The notes beneath the pieces are model-generated. The model saw only the letters and a program-made list of their open reading frames with translations. It ran no database searches and was not told where the DNA came from. A stretch of DNA of 64,000 nt, from assembly GCA_013115145.1 (NCBI GenBank), contig JAAPAO010000108.1, forward strand, positions 1-64,000. Direction: 5' to 3'. Positions 22,001 through 33,978 of this stretch are shown here, piece by piece; within the stretch, counting starts at the first letter, position 1, and each line of letters starts with the position of its first letter. Source of the DNA: Perkinsus chesapeaki. Lineage: Eukaryota; Perkinsozoa; Perkinsida; Perkinsidae. Both the position numbers and the translations under genes were made by a program.

Positions 22001-24534
22001 TGGACTACTGAGTTCCATAACATCTACCCCGAATGCTTCTAGTAGGCTTGTGAGTGCCGCCAGACAGCCTGATATCTGTTTGTTCATTATCCCCTTCGAT
22101 GGCATCTTCTTCCCCTTTGGTGGCTTCAGTAGATCCCGAGCATGCTCACATACCCCTTCGACCACCTCCTGCCAAAGCTCCGTCCGGCATCTCAAGCGTC
22201 GGTGTTACCTTTGCCAGGCCCGATTGCCCTTCTATAGAGCGGGCCAGGCACTCCACTGCAGATGTCTGGATCTTCGGATTGCCCGCCATGTACTTCTCTA
22301 GGAGGCCAGAGAGGAAGGGCGCTATCGCGAAGCCGGGCCCATGGGTGCATGCCTAATATCAATATGGCCTTCAGCAGATATGCGAAAGAATTTTGAAGAC
22401 GAAGCAATAGTAGTTCCTTGAAAATTCGACGACCTGACGTATGTGTAGGTTACTAACCTTCACGTGAGGGGGGTAAGTTGCGGTATTTAAACCCGCCGAA
22501 GTACTTTTCATGATCGACCATAGGGGCAGAGAGGAACGATTCTTACGGCAATGGCTTTGCAGGCGCCCTCCTGGCTTCTAGGGTTGGTCTCGCTGGTCAC
22601 CACCGAGGCATGCGCCATAAGCAACTCCACCGCCAACTTTTGCTTATCTGTGTCCTCCCCAGAGAATATCTCATCTATTTCATTATAGCCGCTGAGAGAT
22701 ATTCCTCCAGGAATCTTCGGAGTCCCATGGGCGTACCTCAACCTAGCTTGCCATTGCTTCTCCTTAAGTCTGTCCTCCAAACTCACGCTGCTGTAGTCTG
22801 GCTCGGCCTCTGCCAGCTCGGCTTCCGATGGGATGCCCCCTTGGGTTAGCGGGGCAGCAGCAGCAGCTGGCATCGAGCATGCCTCTGGTGCAACTGACAG
22901 TGACTGCAGAGTCATGGCCCAGTTATACCTCACCAGTGGCCTCAACCTCGACAGGGTTCGCGATGTTTGCTTTGATGGGGGAGTTCTCCTTTGACGGTGG
23001 CGGCGTAACAGCTGGATCATCACCCAGCACCGCAGAAGGCTGGGAGGCGACGAGACAGGTCGAATAGGCAACCGAGGCCTACCTTAGGCGTCGGAATCCT
23101 GACACTGCGAGGGGTGGCCTCCCTAGCATCAGTGACCGCCTCTTTAGTAGGAACCTTATAGGAGAAAGAGAGTCCGGAGTTTGGCTCGAGAAGATTCGCA
23201 GTCGTTCCCAGTGGTGGAATGTATACATGCAGCCAGCTAGAGTTGTCGGCAAAGGAACTGCTGATTTCAAGGTTAGCAAAATGCTGACCGTCTTTTGCGC
23301 CCACCGGCATTAATCGTGCCCGCTCTAGGAGAGCTAAGCTAAAGGGTGAGAAAGACGGTGATGCCCAGCCCAGCACTGAGCGTTGCAATCACTCAAGGAA
23401 TTATTCAGGCAATAAGGCATTGTCATGGGATACTCGATAATGCTACTAACCAACCCCGAAAGCATGTATCCCATCCCACCGGAGTTTCAACCAAGCACTT
23501 CCCGCTTTGCGCTTCCACTGCCTTTACTTGGATCGGTGTTGGCTGAGCCGCTGGCGTCGAGTTCCTTCTTGCCGACTTCTACGGTCCACCATCGCGTACA
23601 AGTTGACGAGTCTGCTCACCTTCCCCGTGGACTGCCGTGGTGTGGCCCCCTTCCGGCTGCATGGCGTCTTCTTAGTACTGCTCTTACCCTTCACCGCCGA
23701 GGCTGCGGACATACTGGCATCACCTCTGATAGGCGTGGCTGCTGGCTTGGGAGCGACAACAACAACCGGTTTGACAGCGACCGCTGGAACCTGCTAAATT
23801 CAGTGCCCTCAAGGCAATGCTTCGATTGCTGCAATACCGAATGTTTTACTGCGCTGAGTGGCTCCTCCTCTTTTTCTTGCACGACCACCTGCTCGACAGT
23901 GGCGGGTACAGGATCCGCTGTAGGAGAGAGGGTGTCTGTTTCACCTATCGGTGTGCCTAGGCTAACTAAGGTTAGCAACAACAGATCTACCTTCTTGCGT
24001 AATATCTTCCGGTCTCTGTACTGCCCCCTCTGGTTCAACTACTGGCTCCTCTACGACCTTATCAAAGAGTTAAAGGATGGACATGCGTTCTAAGTACCCC
24101 ATCTAAGTTCGGATGCTCCTCATCGGCTCCTCCTTGGCCAGCAAAAGGAGTGGCCCATTCGTGACTCTGTGACGAAGTACATGACACTTCGACCTCCTGA
24201 AGGGTATCTTCCAACGCTGAAACACCATCACCAGCTCTCACTTTCTCAGGCGTCCTCCCTTCCTCATCATCATCTCGTGCCAGCAAAGTGGCCTACACCA
24301 CAGTCTTCCATATAGACTGCATGCCCGCTCACTTCCTCCGGTTCCTTTGTTTCTGTAATGCCTTGTGGTTCTTCCACTGTAACCTCCTGTTGCCCCTCGC
24401 CTCCTCCTTGTTCAGGTATATCAGCCTCTGCAATGGCCTCCTATACAACAAAGCTTGGCAACGGCTCCCTGCCCCTCGCCTACCTTCCACGTCCTCACAC
24501 GCATACCCGAGCGGCTCTCAGCGATCATCTTCAT
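16042..24534 (-). CDS. XMAP215/Dis1-family TOG-domain microtubule polymerase
   Basis: XMAP215 proteins bind tubulin through arrayed TOG (HEAT-repeat) domains and speed plus-end growth. The gene starts at 24534 with an acidic, low-complexity N-terminus not usual for the family. TOG1 begins near 22.76 kb with LEDRLKEKQWQA followed by SGYNEIDEIF, equivalent to the family's HKLWKARLSGYEE. Further exons carry ELYQWLPDADACG (21.75 kb) and AYDMLQPQDIFKMLPKDF (21.5 kb), hallmarks of the TOG1/TOG2 boundary. A later TOG is visible at 19.1-18.5 kb (FDLLTKWCTWLLS; ECHVLIPSLLDRMG). Disordered Pro/Gln-rich linkers lie at 17.2-17.9 kb. The C-terminal exons run to SLASVW at 16042. More than a dozen short introns are implied. 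The junction near 16.7 kb is unresolved and some 17-20 kb exons are approximate. Confidence 0.88.
19250..19440. other. AT-rich island within the TOG-domain gene
   Basis: About 190 bp of very AT-rich sequence (runs of TATATA and TTAATAAAT) interrupts GC-balanced coding DNA and contains no exon. It probably lies in an intron. Its composition is unlike the surrounding introns and could reflect an insertion of organellar or transposon origin; I cannot identify a source. Confidence 0.6.
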
Positions 24535-24896
24535 GCGGTGCAGAAAAGAATCTAAACAGCAATCTACGAACGCAGTTTAGAGGGGCATCTGTTATTAGAG
24601 AGCACCCCCTCAGTGGGTGGGCTACGATCTGAACAAAGCACGCCTTTCTGTTAATATAGCAAGTGGACAGTTAATATAAGGACTAATGTCAGTTGATATA
24701 AGGACTAATGTCAGTTGATATAAGGACTAATGTCAGTTAATATAAGGACTAATGTCAGTTAATATAAGGACTAATGTCAGTTAATATAAGGACTGATATT
24801 TGATATTAAGTAGAACACGGTGTGTTTATACCTAAACCATACACCTTGGTCTTCCCTTGAATTTCTCAAATATGTGATGGTTAAAGGTGTACGTTT
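24535..24896. repeat. 22-bp tandem repeat, about six copies
   Basis: The unit is TATAAGGACTAATGTCAGTT plus a two-base variable part (GA or AA), repeated head to tail from about 24660 to 24793 between two minus-strand genes. It lies in the promoter side of the TOG-domain gene and downstream of the 24897-25371 gene. Confidence 0.9.
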
Positions 24897-25371
24897 CTAT
24901 TCCTCCTCCATACTACTCTTGTTGCTGTTATTATCATCACTGCTGTCATCATCTCCATTATTAACCGTTGGCTTAGACCGTTCACTCATAACAGGTTGCA
25001 ATGGCGGCCTTCTGGCCTTCTTCTTTATAGTGCTCTCGAAGTTCCTCACCAGCTCCATAACAGAGCTGCCTCTAACACGGTCCTCTCTCTCAACAGGTGT
25101 ACCGCTATGACTGTGTCGGCGCTGCGAGCTGCGCCTTCTCACACCCTCCAGTGAGCTTCTTGGAGTTCTTAAAATATCTTTCAAAGCATCGCCGCCTAAC
25201 AACAGACCTCCTCCCAGATGGGCACAGCGAAGAATCCCCACCGACTGGGACAGTGATATTCTCACTACTGCTGTTTGCAGCTCCCGAGGCGTTCTCGTCC
25301 AGCCCAGCCACCGCACCGGCCACAGACATATCCGCTACTGGTGGCTCAGGAGAGGGAGATGGAGTTGTCAT
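24897..25371 (-). CDS. Hypothetical protein, basic with acidic C-terminus
   Basis: A two-exon gene: the start at 25371 (MTTPSPSPEPPVADMS) joins across a 46-nt phase-1 intron (GTGGGG...GTTAG) to an exon containing ALKDILRTPRSS, an Arg/Ser-rich stretch (RRRSSQRRHSHS), a helical segment (SVMELVRNFESTIKKKA) and an Asp/Ser/Asn-rich tail ending at 24897. About 140 residues. The basic and acidic blocks suggest a nuclear protein, but no domain is recognised. Confidence 0.6.
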
Positions 25372-25697
25372 CTGTTATTATATACTTCACCAACTGCACC
25401 ACTCCCTATTCACCAGCGGATCATCTAGCCTTATTGAGACGTGTTCCTCAGAGACGTAAAAATGTTCCTAATATTAAAAATACAGAGCAATTTTTAAAAC
25501 AATGTTCCTATGCCAGTCAGAAGCATCGAACCCATTCCCGTTAAGAGTTTCTCAGGTTCCTCTATTGCTCGACTCCCTGCTATTAACACTATGCAACAAG
25601 GCAGCAGGCATTTATCAACATGAAACGTTTGCTGCGCAACAGCTGGGGGCCCACCCCTGCCTCTAGTGGGAAAGCATGGCCGTCGCCGCCGCCGAGG

Positions 25698-26960
25698 TCA
25701 CACGGCCCGGTTAGGGTCTGGTCGGTCCGCAGGAAGAACCTTCGGCATTGCTGTGGTCGGTTGGCCGAGTTTACGGGTTTGTATTTCCTGTTTGAGATCC
25801 TCATATTCATCGGGGATCTGAGGAGGGTCGACATATCTTAGCTTGAAGCGTGCATGATACACAAAAGCTCACCTCCGATTGTGTAGGGCCAAATAAGTAA
25901 GTGAGAGTAATCTCATCAACAGTATCCATCCTTCGGTCGTCCATTATATCCGGATCGATAAAGAAAAACACGGGCATGTCGACTTCCTAAAATAACACAA
26001 GTCCATACATAGCTGCCGAGTTGAGGGCACTTCATGAGGACCAAGGAGTTGTTCATCAAAGCAGAAGCACTGAATCTTATTAAAATAGAGTCCAGCCTCC
26101 AATGGTATCATATGATAGGTTGACATACCTGAACCATACATGGGAAAGATATGCGATAAGATTGGGAGCTTATCGCAAACAGTTGAAATGACAGACCCTC
26201 GAAGAAGAGGGTTCAACCAACCAACGAGGTTCACAAAGATGCTGTACAAGGGGCAGATATTCGCTGCGCGGTTCAATCGGAATCTATCACACGACTACGG
26301 TGGTTGCTGAGGGCGGGGGAGAGCAAGGCTTCTTCTCAGGAACGGCAAGATACTAGCGAGTACGCATGGTCAGCTGACCTATTATAGGCTTATTTGTTCT
26401 GTTCTTGGCGCGGAAGAACGCCAGCGCAGTTTCACCAGGAGTAACCTGTCCACACAATGAGACACTTGAACCTTTGGTGGCAACTTACATATACCGATTT
26501 CTGCTCCGGGTAGAAGTCCCATTTAAGAGTGCTCTGTACAGCACCAGCGAATGTTATCTTAATCACTCTGAGAATGTCGTAAAGTCACGATGAATGAGAG
26601 TGCCTACCTTTTACTAGCTTTCCCTTCCTTAGGCGGAGGCTTGTACTCCTTATGGCCTGTAGTGGCAAACTAAAACACGCCACTCTGCACAATGTTGCAC
26701 AAAACTTGTCTCCCCTGTAGACGTACCCCACCAGTGGACCCTTGCCCAGTAGACTTGCAGTACATGTCGTATAGTGGCACCGCTACGAAACACATGCCGA
26801 ACATGAATACCTTGAAAAAGGCGGAATATCGGGAATCACACAGTCCCCCTTGGGGACCGCGCTTGGAGTGCGCGGATTCATCGTCGCTTAACTTCGTCGT
26901 TCGGTAGTTGCCAACCTTGGCTACCGAATTTTCGGCACGCCCGACGGACTAGTGGGAAAT
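25698..26960 (-). CDS. COX11: Cytochrome c oxidase assembly protein COX11
   Basis: COX11 is a mitochondrial inner-membrane copper chaperone that delivers Cu(I) to the CuB site of COX1. The exons in order read: a membrane segment with FVAVPLYDMYC (the family's VPLYxxxC), TLKWDFYPEQKSVYV, TPGETALAFFRAKN, STYHMIPLEAGLYFNK with the copper-binding IQCFCFDEQ, and EVDMPVFFFIDPD. The C-terminal extension ends at 25698. Introns are short except one of about 260 nt (about 26117-26374). The catalytic CFCF motif is intact. The extreme N-terminus (transit peptide) is not resolved; a candidate exon lies at 27265-27543. The assignment is secure from several independent motifs in the right order. Confidence 0.92.
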
Positions 26961-27264
26961 TTTACTCCGCCCTCCTTCTCGTCGATCTCTGTTGCTCGTG
27001 GAAAAAATTCCAGAGAAGCGTGAATAAGGGAAAGGATGTTTGAGCTATTCCTTTACGTATATATTTATCTACTTCAGTGCAATGCGCCGTAGGACCCACT
27101 AGGCATACCCCCCACAGAGGCACGGTACTTTTTAACAGATCAGTTGTCACGGTGTGAATTCCCCGAAGTCTGAACGTGCTTACCCCGGTAGAGAGCCAAA
27201 GAAAGGTCGTATTTACGCTCTTCGTTCTTTTATCAGTCTCCTTTTCAACCTACCATAAATACCT

Positions 27265-27543
27265 CTAACCTAGTACGAGCGCCGACCAGACCTTGCCGTA
27301 GAGCCAACTTCCGCTACCCCTATCTGGCGCGTGTTGCCGCCATCGACCAGACCCGTGGATTCGCGACCCGCTAGAGCCGGTTGTGGCGTCGGAGGCGAAG
27401 AACCGATGCTGTTGTGGACAGCAGCCCGTCCTGCCAAAAAGCCTCAATCGAGGCGGCTTCCATCTGTACGACAGAAGAGCCCTCATAACTGGATAAGGTG
27501 ATCTGAGCAAAGAGCGGTATGCTGCACGCATGCACACACCCAC
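27265..27543 (-). CDS. Possible mitochondrial presequence exon (COX11 5' exon?)
   Basis: An open frame contains an Arg-rich, acid-free start (MRALLSYRWKPPRLRLFG) resembling a mitochondrial targeting presequence, with RFFASD nearby like a processing site. It lies upstream of COX11 on the same strand. It could be the first exon of COX11, but I could not join the two through 26.96-27.26 kb with consistent splice sites. Confidence 0.3.
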   Translation of the reverse strand: MGVCMRAAYRSLLRSPYPVMRALLSYRWKPPRLRLFGRTGCCPQQHRFFASDATTGSSGSRIHGSGRWRQHAPDRGSGSWLYGKVWSALVLG

Positions 27544-29073
27544 TGTGAATTGAACTTAACACTGTTCAATGAGTGCTGGTAAATTCCTCAGATGAAATTG
27601 AACATCGTCATTAGGCGGTAACTCACATTACGAAGCCGCTGATATAAACTTAATCAATTTTATGTGAGCTCCATCAACGGTTTTGTAGAGGCCACAGCAT
27701 CACCCTCGCCAAGGGGTGGGATGGATGGAGGCTGTAGCACAGGAACAACATACACCGTTATAGACAACTGGCACGGTCAGACGATACAATACTAGAGGAT
27801 TAAGACACGCTCTACTAGGCAATAGGAGCTAAGTGTATTAGAATATAATAAAGATTAGAAGGAGCTAACAGATAGAAAGCACTCTACCACTTCAACCGTG
27901 CGCCACGAAAACGCGTACGGGCAAACAGCGGCAATAAGGAAACGTCCTCAAGAGCACTGTAATGGAGAGGAGCGGTAGAGCATTGGTCCACTAGAGATGG
28001 GCCAGGTGAAGCTGCTTATCACATGAGGACGAGCAGCTTAGACTACAAAAGGACAGATGAGACCCACAGCAGCAACAAGCCATCACCGTCATGGTGCTGG
28101 CTTGTTGCCGCAGCGGAGAGTAGAATACTTATAGTAATGCAGAGGAATGTAACTACTACGATAAGAACTACGTATGTGAGACCGTGGCCATAGTACAGAA
28201 TGCTTTAAGGCTCGATAGGCCAAGAGCCCAGAGAGTGAAGGATATGATGCTACGATGAAACTAATAATTGGTATTAACAATAATAACATTTCCTACATGA
28301 GGACGGCGGCGCCCCACTGACAGAGGGCCTCATCAGGAGTAGAGGAAACACCAATAGGAGGGTCAACCTCTCTAGACCAGCGAACGAGACGCCGAAAATG
28401 GAGCCTTCCAGTCGACGGAGCGGAGCAGCAATTGTAGATGTAATTTTCACAGGAAGACCTCATAGTGAACAGGCGAAGCAGGAGACTCTTTGACCTGTGA
28501 AGGCCAGAGGTATCTTCTATGTAATAGTATTAACAGGCTTAAATTGGCACCGAGTGGTACGGAATACTCCAGAAGCATCGAGGACGGTATCGATACACAC
28601 CACGTTAGATATCCAAGCATAAGACCAACCCACCAAGACTGACCATATATTCAACAGCTAAGAATAGTTTACTATGAGTAGGGAGAGGCCCTTCCTTGTG
28701 TAGAGAGGGCTTTTATTTACCACCTAGCAACAGTAGTGGCAGTATTAGAGAAGGAGCTGCGATACGACCTCGGTCATTAGACCGCCAACTGCGCAGGCTG
28801 CAGGTTCAGTGATGCTGCTCGTGTTGCCACTGTATTGGGAGGTCTCAAGGGGAAGGCTTATGGATGGACTGTGCCATACCGGGGTCAATATGGAAAATGT
28901 GCCGCCAGCAGCCATCTGGTGATAGTGAGACGCACCAGGATAGCACACTGGCGGTCCAAACAGCGGAGGAACTATCAGATTCAGAACAGACTAGACAACA
29001 GCACTACCAGTAGAGTGAAGTGCAGATGGCTAACTTCCCGCCTCAGCCTCAACCCACACAAGGTAGCTGGTGA
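27544..29073. other. Gene-poor region with a weak retroelement-like frame
   Basis: No spliced gene could be built. A plus-strand frame open from about 28779 reads FSDAARVATVLGGLKGKAYG, vaguely like the helical core of Ty3/gypsy Gag (LxGxAxxW). It is short and lacks zinc-knuckle or protease motifs. It may be a decayed retroelement or chance. Confidence 0.25.
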
Positions 29074-29649
29074 TTAGAAGGCGTATATCCCCCTAGTGAC
29101 AGCTTTTGTAGCTGTTTGTCGTTGAAGCTTCTCTGCCTTCTTCTCATTAGGAGCACCATCATAGTCCGCCGTTCTTCCCAATGAGACCGATAATAGGTGG
29201 TCATCATCGAAAGTGTATTCGATCTGTTGTGGCCGAAAGTGGACGCTAGCTGCATGAGGCCTCGAGCCATCCTCCTCCTCTTCCTCTTCCATCTCCTCAC
29301 ACACATCACCATACATGGACGCCACTGTCGAACATAGCGACACCGATGAAGGAGAATGCTTACGAGCAGCAGCTGCTGCTGCCGACGCCGCGGAATCTGA
29401 CTTCTTATTGACTCCTACAAGGCAACCTCACCTACCAACTGTCAGCTCGTTTTGGTCCTCATGATTCTCTTTGTTGTCTTCTTCAATGATCGATGACTCC
29501 TTCTTTAAAATGCTCCTCATCGGCATAATCCTTTTGGTGTTGGTTCGTCCTCTCTTCATGCGGTAACTGCTGCTGTTGCTGGGGCGGACCGGCTTATCGG
29601 GGAGAGCGGTATGGCTAGACAGAAACCGTATATCGAATCCAATCCCCAA
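29074..29649 (-). CDS. Hypothetical protein with V-x-F motif (array member 1)
   Basis: The first exon (from 29649) has a basic stretch MKRGRTNTKRIMPMRSILKK followed by an acidic run. After an unresolved short intron the second exon has an Ala run, a Glu-rich block, then ASVHFRPQQIEYTFDDD near 29.22 kb, and ends at 29074. The SVHF element is the copy of the V-x-F motif shared by all the genes of this array. No known domain. The exon junction is uncertain because no GT donor gives matching phase without a weak site. Confidence 0.5.
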
Positions 29650-30105
29650 AATGTTAACCTACCATCCACGAATAGCTGGTTTGAAGCAGCCAAATATACG
29701 AGAAAGCATAAATTAAAAATGATAAAATTCGCGCCAAACTGCGGTGGAAAGATATAGCTAGCGGCTGCTACCTAGAAAGGCCACGATGCGAATCCGAAGG
29801 GAACGAATCCGCTAACTAGAAAAAGGGGACAGATTGCACAAAGACTGCAGAAAATGAAAGCTCGTCTCCAATACTGTGACACGTACAACAACTCCTATCC
29901 AACAGCGGAACACAAGAGCCTTACAGTGACGGAATCTGACCTGCTATTAAAGAAAATAATGGTATAAACCAGAAGCTTAAGTAAGGTACTCTGACTACTA
30001 CACCAACCACATAGTAAAAATAATTCTATAATGGTCTTGCTGCTGCTGCTTGCTGGCGCACTTGTGCGTTCTTAGCGCATCGCAACAAAATACTGCTGCT
30101 GCTGC

Positions 30106-30703
30106 TTAAGAGCCGTTCACATGATGTGTTCCAAAGGAGGCTATCAGGTCCTTAGGAGCACTGGTAGCGCTTGGTAACCGATGCATGTGGGGGCGATCTA
30201 TAAGATTCTCAGTGCTGCTCCTCAACCGATGGGCCACTTCAGTAGGTGGGTTCTCGCTGCCAAATGAGCAGCATGAGACTGACTCTTGAAAATGCACTAT
30301 GTGGTGGGCTTGCATAGACTGGCTTCGTGTCTTCACAGCACTTAGTGATTCTTCAGCCTTCCGAATGGCTATATCGTCTGCCGATGGGAAGTGTCCTCGT
30401 CCCTCTGAAACCAAACAACCTATACCCCCAATAAGTATCCCGCCCCTTACTCCATCGCAGTCTCCTGTTGACCTCCTCCCTAGTGTGCTCGTGGCCCTGG
30501 GCGTCCCGTGCCTTATCAGCTCCGATGCCCTTCGGACCAAAGAACATGTCAAAACAGCCTGGAGTGTAATGATGAGACGCTCCCTTCCCCTCAGGTGGCT
30601 TAGGAGAGCTTCCCTCCGAGGCGCCGGCAGCAGGGCTCTCTGCGTCGGGCACTTTTGGTGGGGAGGATGAAACTGCGGCTGGTGCTGGCTCCTGCGAACC
30701 CAT
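30106..30703 (-). CDS. Hypothetical protein (array member 2)
   Basis: The start at 30703 gives a Pro/Ala/Ser-rich N-terminus, then GCFDMFFGPKGIGADKARDA. A 46-nt phase-1 intron (GTAAGG...TTTCAG) joins to an exon with SADDIAIRKAEESLSAVKTR and HHIVHFQESVSCCSF, a looser version of the V-x-F motif of this cluster, ending at 30106. About 185 residues, probably soluble and largely disordered. No homologue recognised. Confidence 0.6.
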
Positions 30704-31092
30704 GGCTTGTGCGGTACGAGAGCTCATACAGATAACAGGACTAAGTCCAATGCTGAAGACGGGATCAATCCAAAAACAACAACATGGCAGACAAAACGAG
30801 ACAGTCTCCGTTGCGGCGGTAAACGCCTCCGGAGCATGCATCCCCTGCCCCCAGATTTTTTGGTATGTAATGTTAACGGCAGTAATCTTCCCAAGGCTGC
30901 TGCTTGATAGAGACTCGCCTCCTCAACGCAACCAAGACACTTTAATACAGTCAATAGCAGCATACTTCCCCGATTTGATAAAAAATATTTTTTGTCGGCG
31001 GAGCGATGCGCCACTACTACCTGTGAGACAGGCATATACTGAGGAAGTTCGGTAGAGAAAATAGCTTATTAGAATACATCGTGCAATAGCCA

Positions 31093-31478
31093 TCACATCA
31101 CCACTGCATGCCAGTGAGAACAGCGGCCCCTACTAGGCCACGGTGAAGTTGGAAGGCCACGCCAATGCCCATCATGGAGAGGCTCTAACGTATGGAGTGC
31201 ACGCGGACGAGTGCGACCTGAGAGCCGTAGCGTCTTGGCCGACTCGTAGGTGATCTGATCCGTCACTGGGTTGAAGGACACCACTTTAGCACTTCCTGAC
31301 GAGGAGGACGTACTGGTGTCTGCTGCCTCATCTGAAGAATAACAAACCTCGCAAATTCGATCAGTCCCTCCCAAAAAGTGAACTCCCGTCGCAACCTACG
31401 TTGCATTATAGAGGCTGTCATCGGCTTCATTGATGCCGATTGAGGTAGTTTCAGAGATCTGAGGAAAGAACGACAATG
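31093..31478 (-). CDS. Hypothetical protein with V-x-F motif (array member 3)
   Basis: The start at 31478 (MHCRSFLRSLKLPQSAS) joins by a 68-nt phase-1 intron to an exon with a Ser-rich run followed by AKVVSFNPVTDQITYE near 31.28 kb, then a basic tail ending at 31093. About 110 residues. The KVVSFNP element matches the SVRFNP element of the two clearest paralogues. Further 5' exons in 31.5-31.9 kb are possible. Confidence 0.6.
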
Positions 31479-32108
31479 CATCGTACATGGTTAGCCCACC
31501 ATAGCAGTCGGGAGAGTACATTTCTTATGAAAACAGGACCTATTTTATAAAAGTCAAGGAACATTGAAGAGACGAAGAAACGTACATAGTGCAGAATACT
31601 TGAGAGCTCGAAAGATAAACGGTAGAACAATTGTAAATCAACTACTGGTAATAAGATACGCTGGCCCACATGGCGACAGCAGCCACCGGCAGGTGTACTA
31701 GTTGAGCCAGTAGTTCCAGTGTTACCTTCTACTGGTATTGCCCTTTCCGCGCAGGACGCGCATTTTGCTAATAACGAATTCAATGCAAAGTCGCATAGAT
31801 GAAAGACAAGAAGGCCGATGGGCACTACGCGGCTGAGGAACGCGGGCACTGTGGAGGTGATAGGATGTATGTGACCGTACTGCTGGCCGAGAACACATGA
31901 TAGCAAACTAAACGACAAATGATGGAATGCATAACACAACGCGAAATAGGCGAGAAAAAGGCAACAAATCCGATTTCATAAACGTTGTTTTCCATGACTG
32001 ACGGAAACTGTATAATAGGGGAATAACAAATTACAAGTGTAAGAAGAGCTTTTGCTCGTAAGTGCTTTAAGCCAGTGATGATGATCATGAGTATCTTTCA
32101 ACACTGAT

Positions 32109-32696
32109 TTAAGCTATGAGTTCAAGAAACCGGCCAGCGTACAGCATTTTGCTCCTCGACGGCGCACAAAGCGCCTCAAAACTCGAGAAAGCGCGCTGGG
32201 TGGAAGGCTGAGGTTGATAATGACGAGGATTCCTGGAAAAGTGTGAGTAAGAAATAAGACTAATGACAACCTACCTTCTCGGTAATGGACATTTTTTGTC
32301 CGCAGCTGCTGAACATTCTTTTTCATAGTATACGACATGAACTACTGGATTGAACCTAACACTTCTGCGTTGTGCACTGGATGAGGTAAATCTAGTAGTA
32401 TCTGCGAAATAATGCCTATGCTTTCGCCACCAGAGCCTACTAGACTTACCCGACCTATTGGCTACTTCGGGGCATTCCACGTAGCCAATAGTGCAAGGTC
32501 CCGTCATAGTAGGCGGGAATGGGATTGTTGCCGCAACGGCTCTGAAATATCGGGCGATAGTCAGTTGGCGAGAGCCAGTTGATCGGTACCCCCGCAATGT
32601 CGAGAGATTGCATGCTCGGGGTTGATAGGGAAGATTGGGCGACTTCTTTGGTGCACCCGAGAAGAGCTGTGCCAGTGCCGAACGGACTGATCTCAT
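32109..32696 (-). CDS. Hypothetical basic protein with SVRFNP motif (array member 4)
   Basis: Three exons join in phase. The first starts at 32696 (MRSVRSALAQLFSGAPKKSP). A 48-nt phase-1 intron leads to QRRSVRFNPVVHVVYYEKE (near 32.36 kb). A 42-nt phase-2 intron leads to the last exon with FEALCAPSRSKML, ending at 32109. It is clearly paralogous to 34587-35484, sharing the N-terminal helix, the SVRFNP block and the FxxLCAPSxS tail. The motif resembles the R/K-V-x-F docking motif for protein phosphatase 1, which is inference only. Confidence 0.7.
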
Positions 32697-33036
32697 TGAT
32701 CTAGACGGCCAGTTACGGCTCTTCCAAAGTGGAGTGGAAATATGCGTTGAAAGCATTCACGATTTAAAGGATACTAAACTTCCTCAATTGCATACTTGAA
32801 CACGATATAGCTGGGCCATTGAGACTAGAACTGGTCAAAACGAGTACGAGGTAAAACCCACCTAACTGCAAACGGACGGAGGCCAAAGCCCAGAACAAGC
32901 ATGAAGGAACACCGATCGGACATAGGCTTACGAGATTATGTTTAACGGACATTAAAAAGAACCCCCGACTGGGCTGGAGTGACAATGTCAGAATTGTGGA
33001 GCAGGGGGGTGTACTTGTGTTGGATGATCAACTTCA

Positions 33037-33605
33037 TCATCTCAGTATGGCCTCACGACCAGCTCTACTCGCTTTGAATAAGAACCGCTTTCTAGAAGAA
33101 GCGGAATCACGTAATGGTATGGAATAGGCCTTGCACTCCGATACTTTGCTTTTGGGATGATACAACACCAGGTCAACTCTCGAGTAAAATCCAACTCGCT
33201 CCCGTGCTGGCTCCTCACCACAACGAGCGCAAGCCGCACCCTTAGGCAGTTCACTATCGGATACAACTGTAGACGCACTGAGGCTTCGCCGTGCGCTGAC
33301 TAAGCAGGAAATAGCATAACTTTCAGATGAGCGGAGCGTACACTTCCAGCAGTCGCTTGGAGGTGAGTCTCGGTCGAACGATCTGAGGGGAAATGTCTGA
33401 AGCCATCTAAAGAAGCTGCGACGTACCTCGAAGTACCGCGTCTGGGAGAGGCAGTAATGCGTAAAAAATCGGAAAGATCTGGCCGTTTGCAGTGAGCAGC
33501 AGCGTGGCTACGACTCCGATCTGCGGCAAGGAGACGCTTGAAAGCGATGAACATCTGCCTCCAACAGCAGACGGTTGGAGCGAAAGAGTCATTATGAGAT
33601 GACAT
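33037..33605 (-). CDS. Hypothetical basic protein with RVGF motif (array member 5)
   Basis: Two exons: the first (from 33605, MSSHNDSFAPTVCC) has a helix FIAFKRLLAADRSR. A 44-nt phase-1 intron (GTGTAC...TGCTTAG) joins the second, which carries RERVGFYSRVDLVLYHPKSK near 33.18 kb and a basic tail ending at 33037. The architecture (N-terminal helix, central V-x-F-x(3-4)-V-x-x-x-Y block, basic tail) matches the neighbouring members although the sequence has diverged. Confidence 0.65.
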
Positions 33606-33658
33606 GACCTAGAAGATGGCCCAAGAATAAGTGGGGATAAACAGTAGTGTTTCAAACT

Positions 33659-33976
33659 AGTATTATATGTTTTAAAGTAATACTATATGCATTAAAGTAG
33701 TACAATATGCATTAAAGTAGTACTATACACATTAAAGTAGTACTATATGCATTAAAGTAGTACTATATGCATTAAAGTAGTACTATATGCATTAAAGTAG
33801 TACNNNNNNNNNNNNNNNNNNNNNNNNNNNNNNNNNNNNNNNNNNNNNNNNNNNNNNNNNNNNNNNNNNNNNNNNNNNNNNNNNNNNNNNNNNNNNNNNN
33901 NGCATTAAAGTAGTACTATATGCATTAAAGTAGTACTATATGCATTAAAGTAGTACTATATGCATTAAAGTAGTAT
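33659..33976. repeat. 20-bp minisatellite with assembly gap
   Basis: The unit TACTATATGCATTAAAGTAG is repeated head to tail from about 33659 to 33803, and again from 33902 to 33976 after 98 N. The unit is nearly invariant except in the first copies. The true copy number is unknown because of the gap (33804-33901). Confidence 0.95.
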
Positions 33977-33978
33977 TA

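Noticed and set aside
24660-24793. CRISPR-like array
   Set aside because: Units are directly adjacent 22-bp tandem repeats with no spacers; no cas genes; the genome is eukaryotic.
26120-26276. Minus-strand frame with ANICPLYSIF resembling the COX11 membrane region
   Set aside because: It lies in the long COX11 intron; the true VPLY-type segment is in an upstream exon and the catalytic exons join across this frame in phase.
31451-31939. 162-codon minus-strand frame (hydrophobic, Cys-containing)
   Set aside because: Could hold 5' exons of the 31093 gene, but no start, splice partners or domain were convincing.
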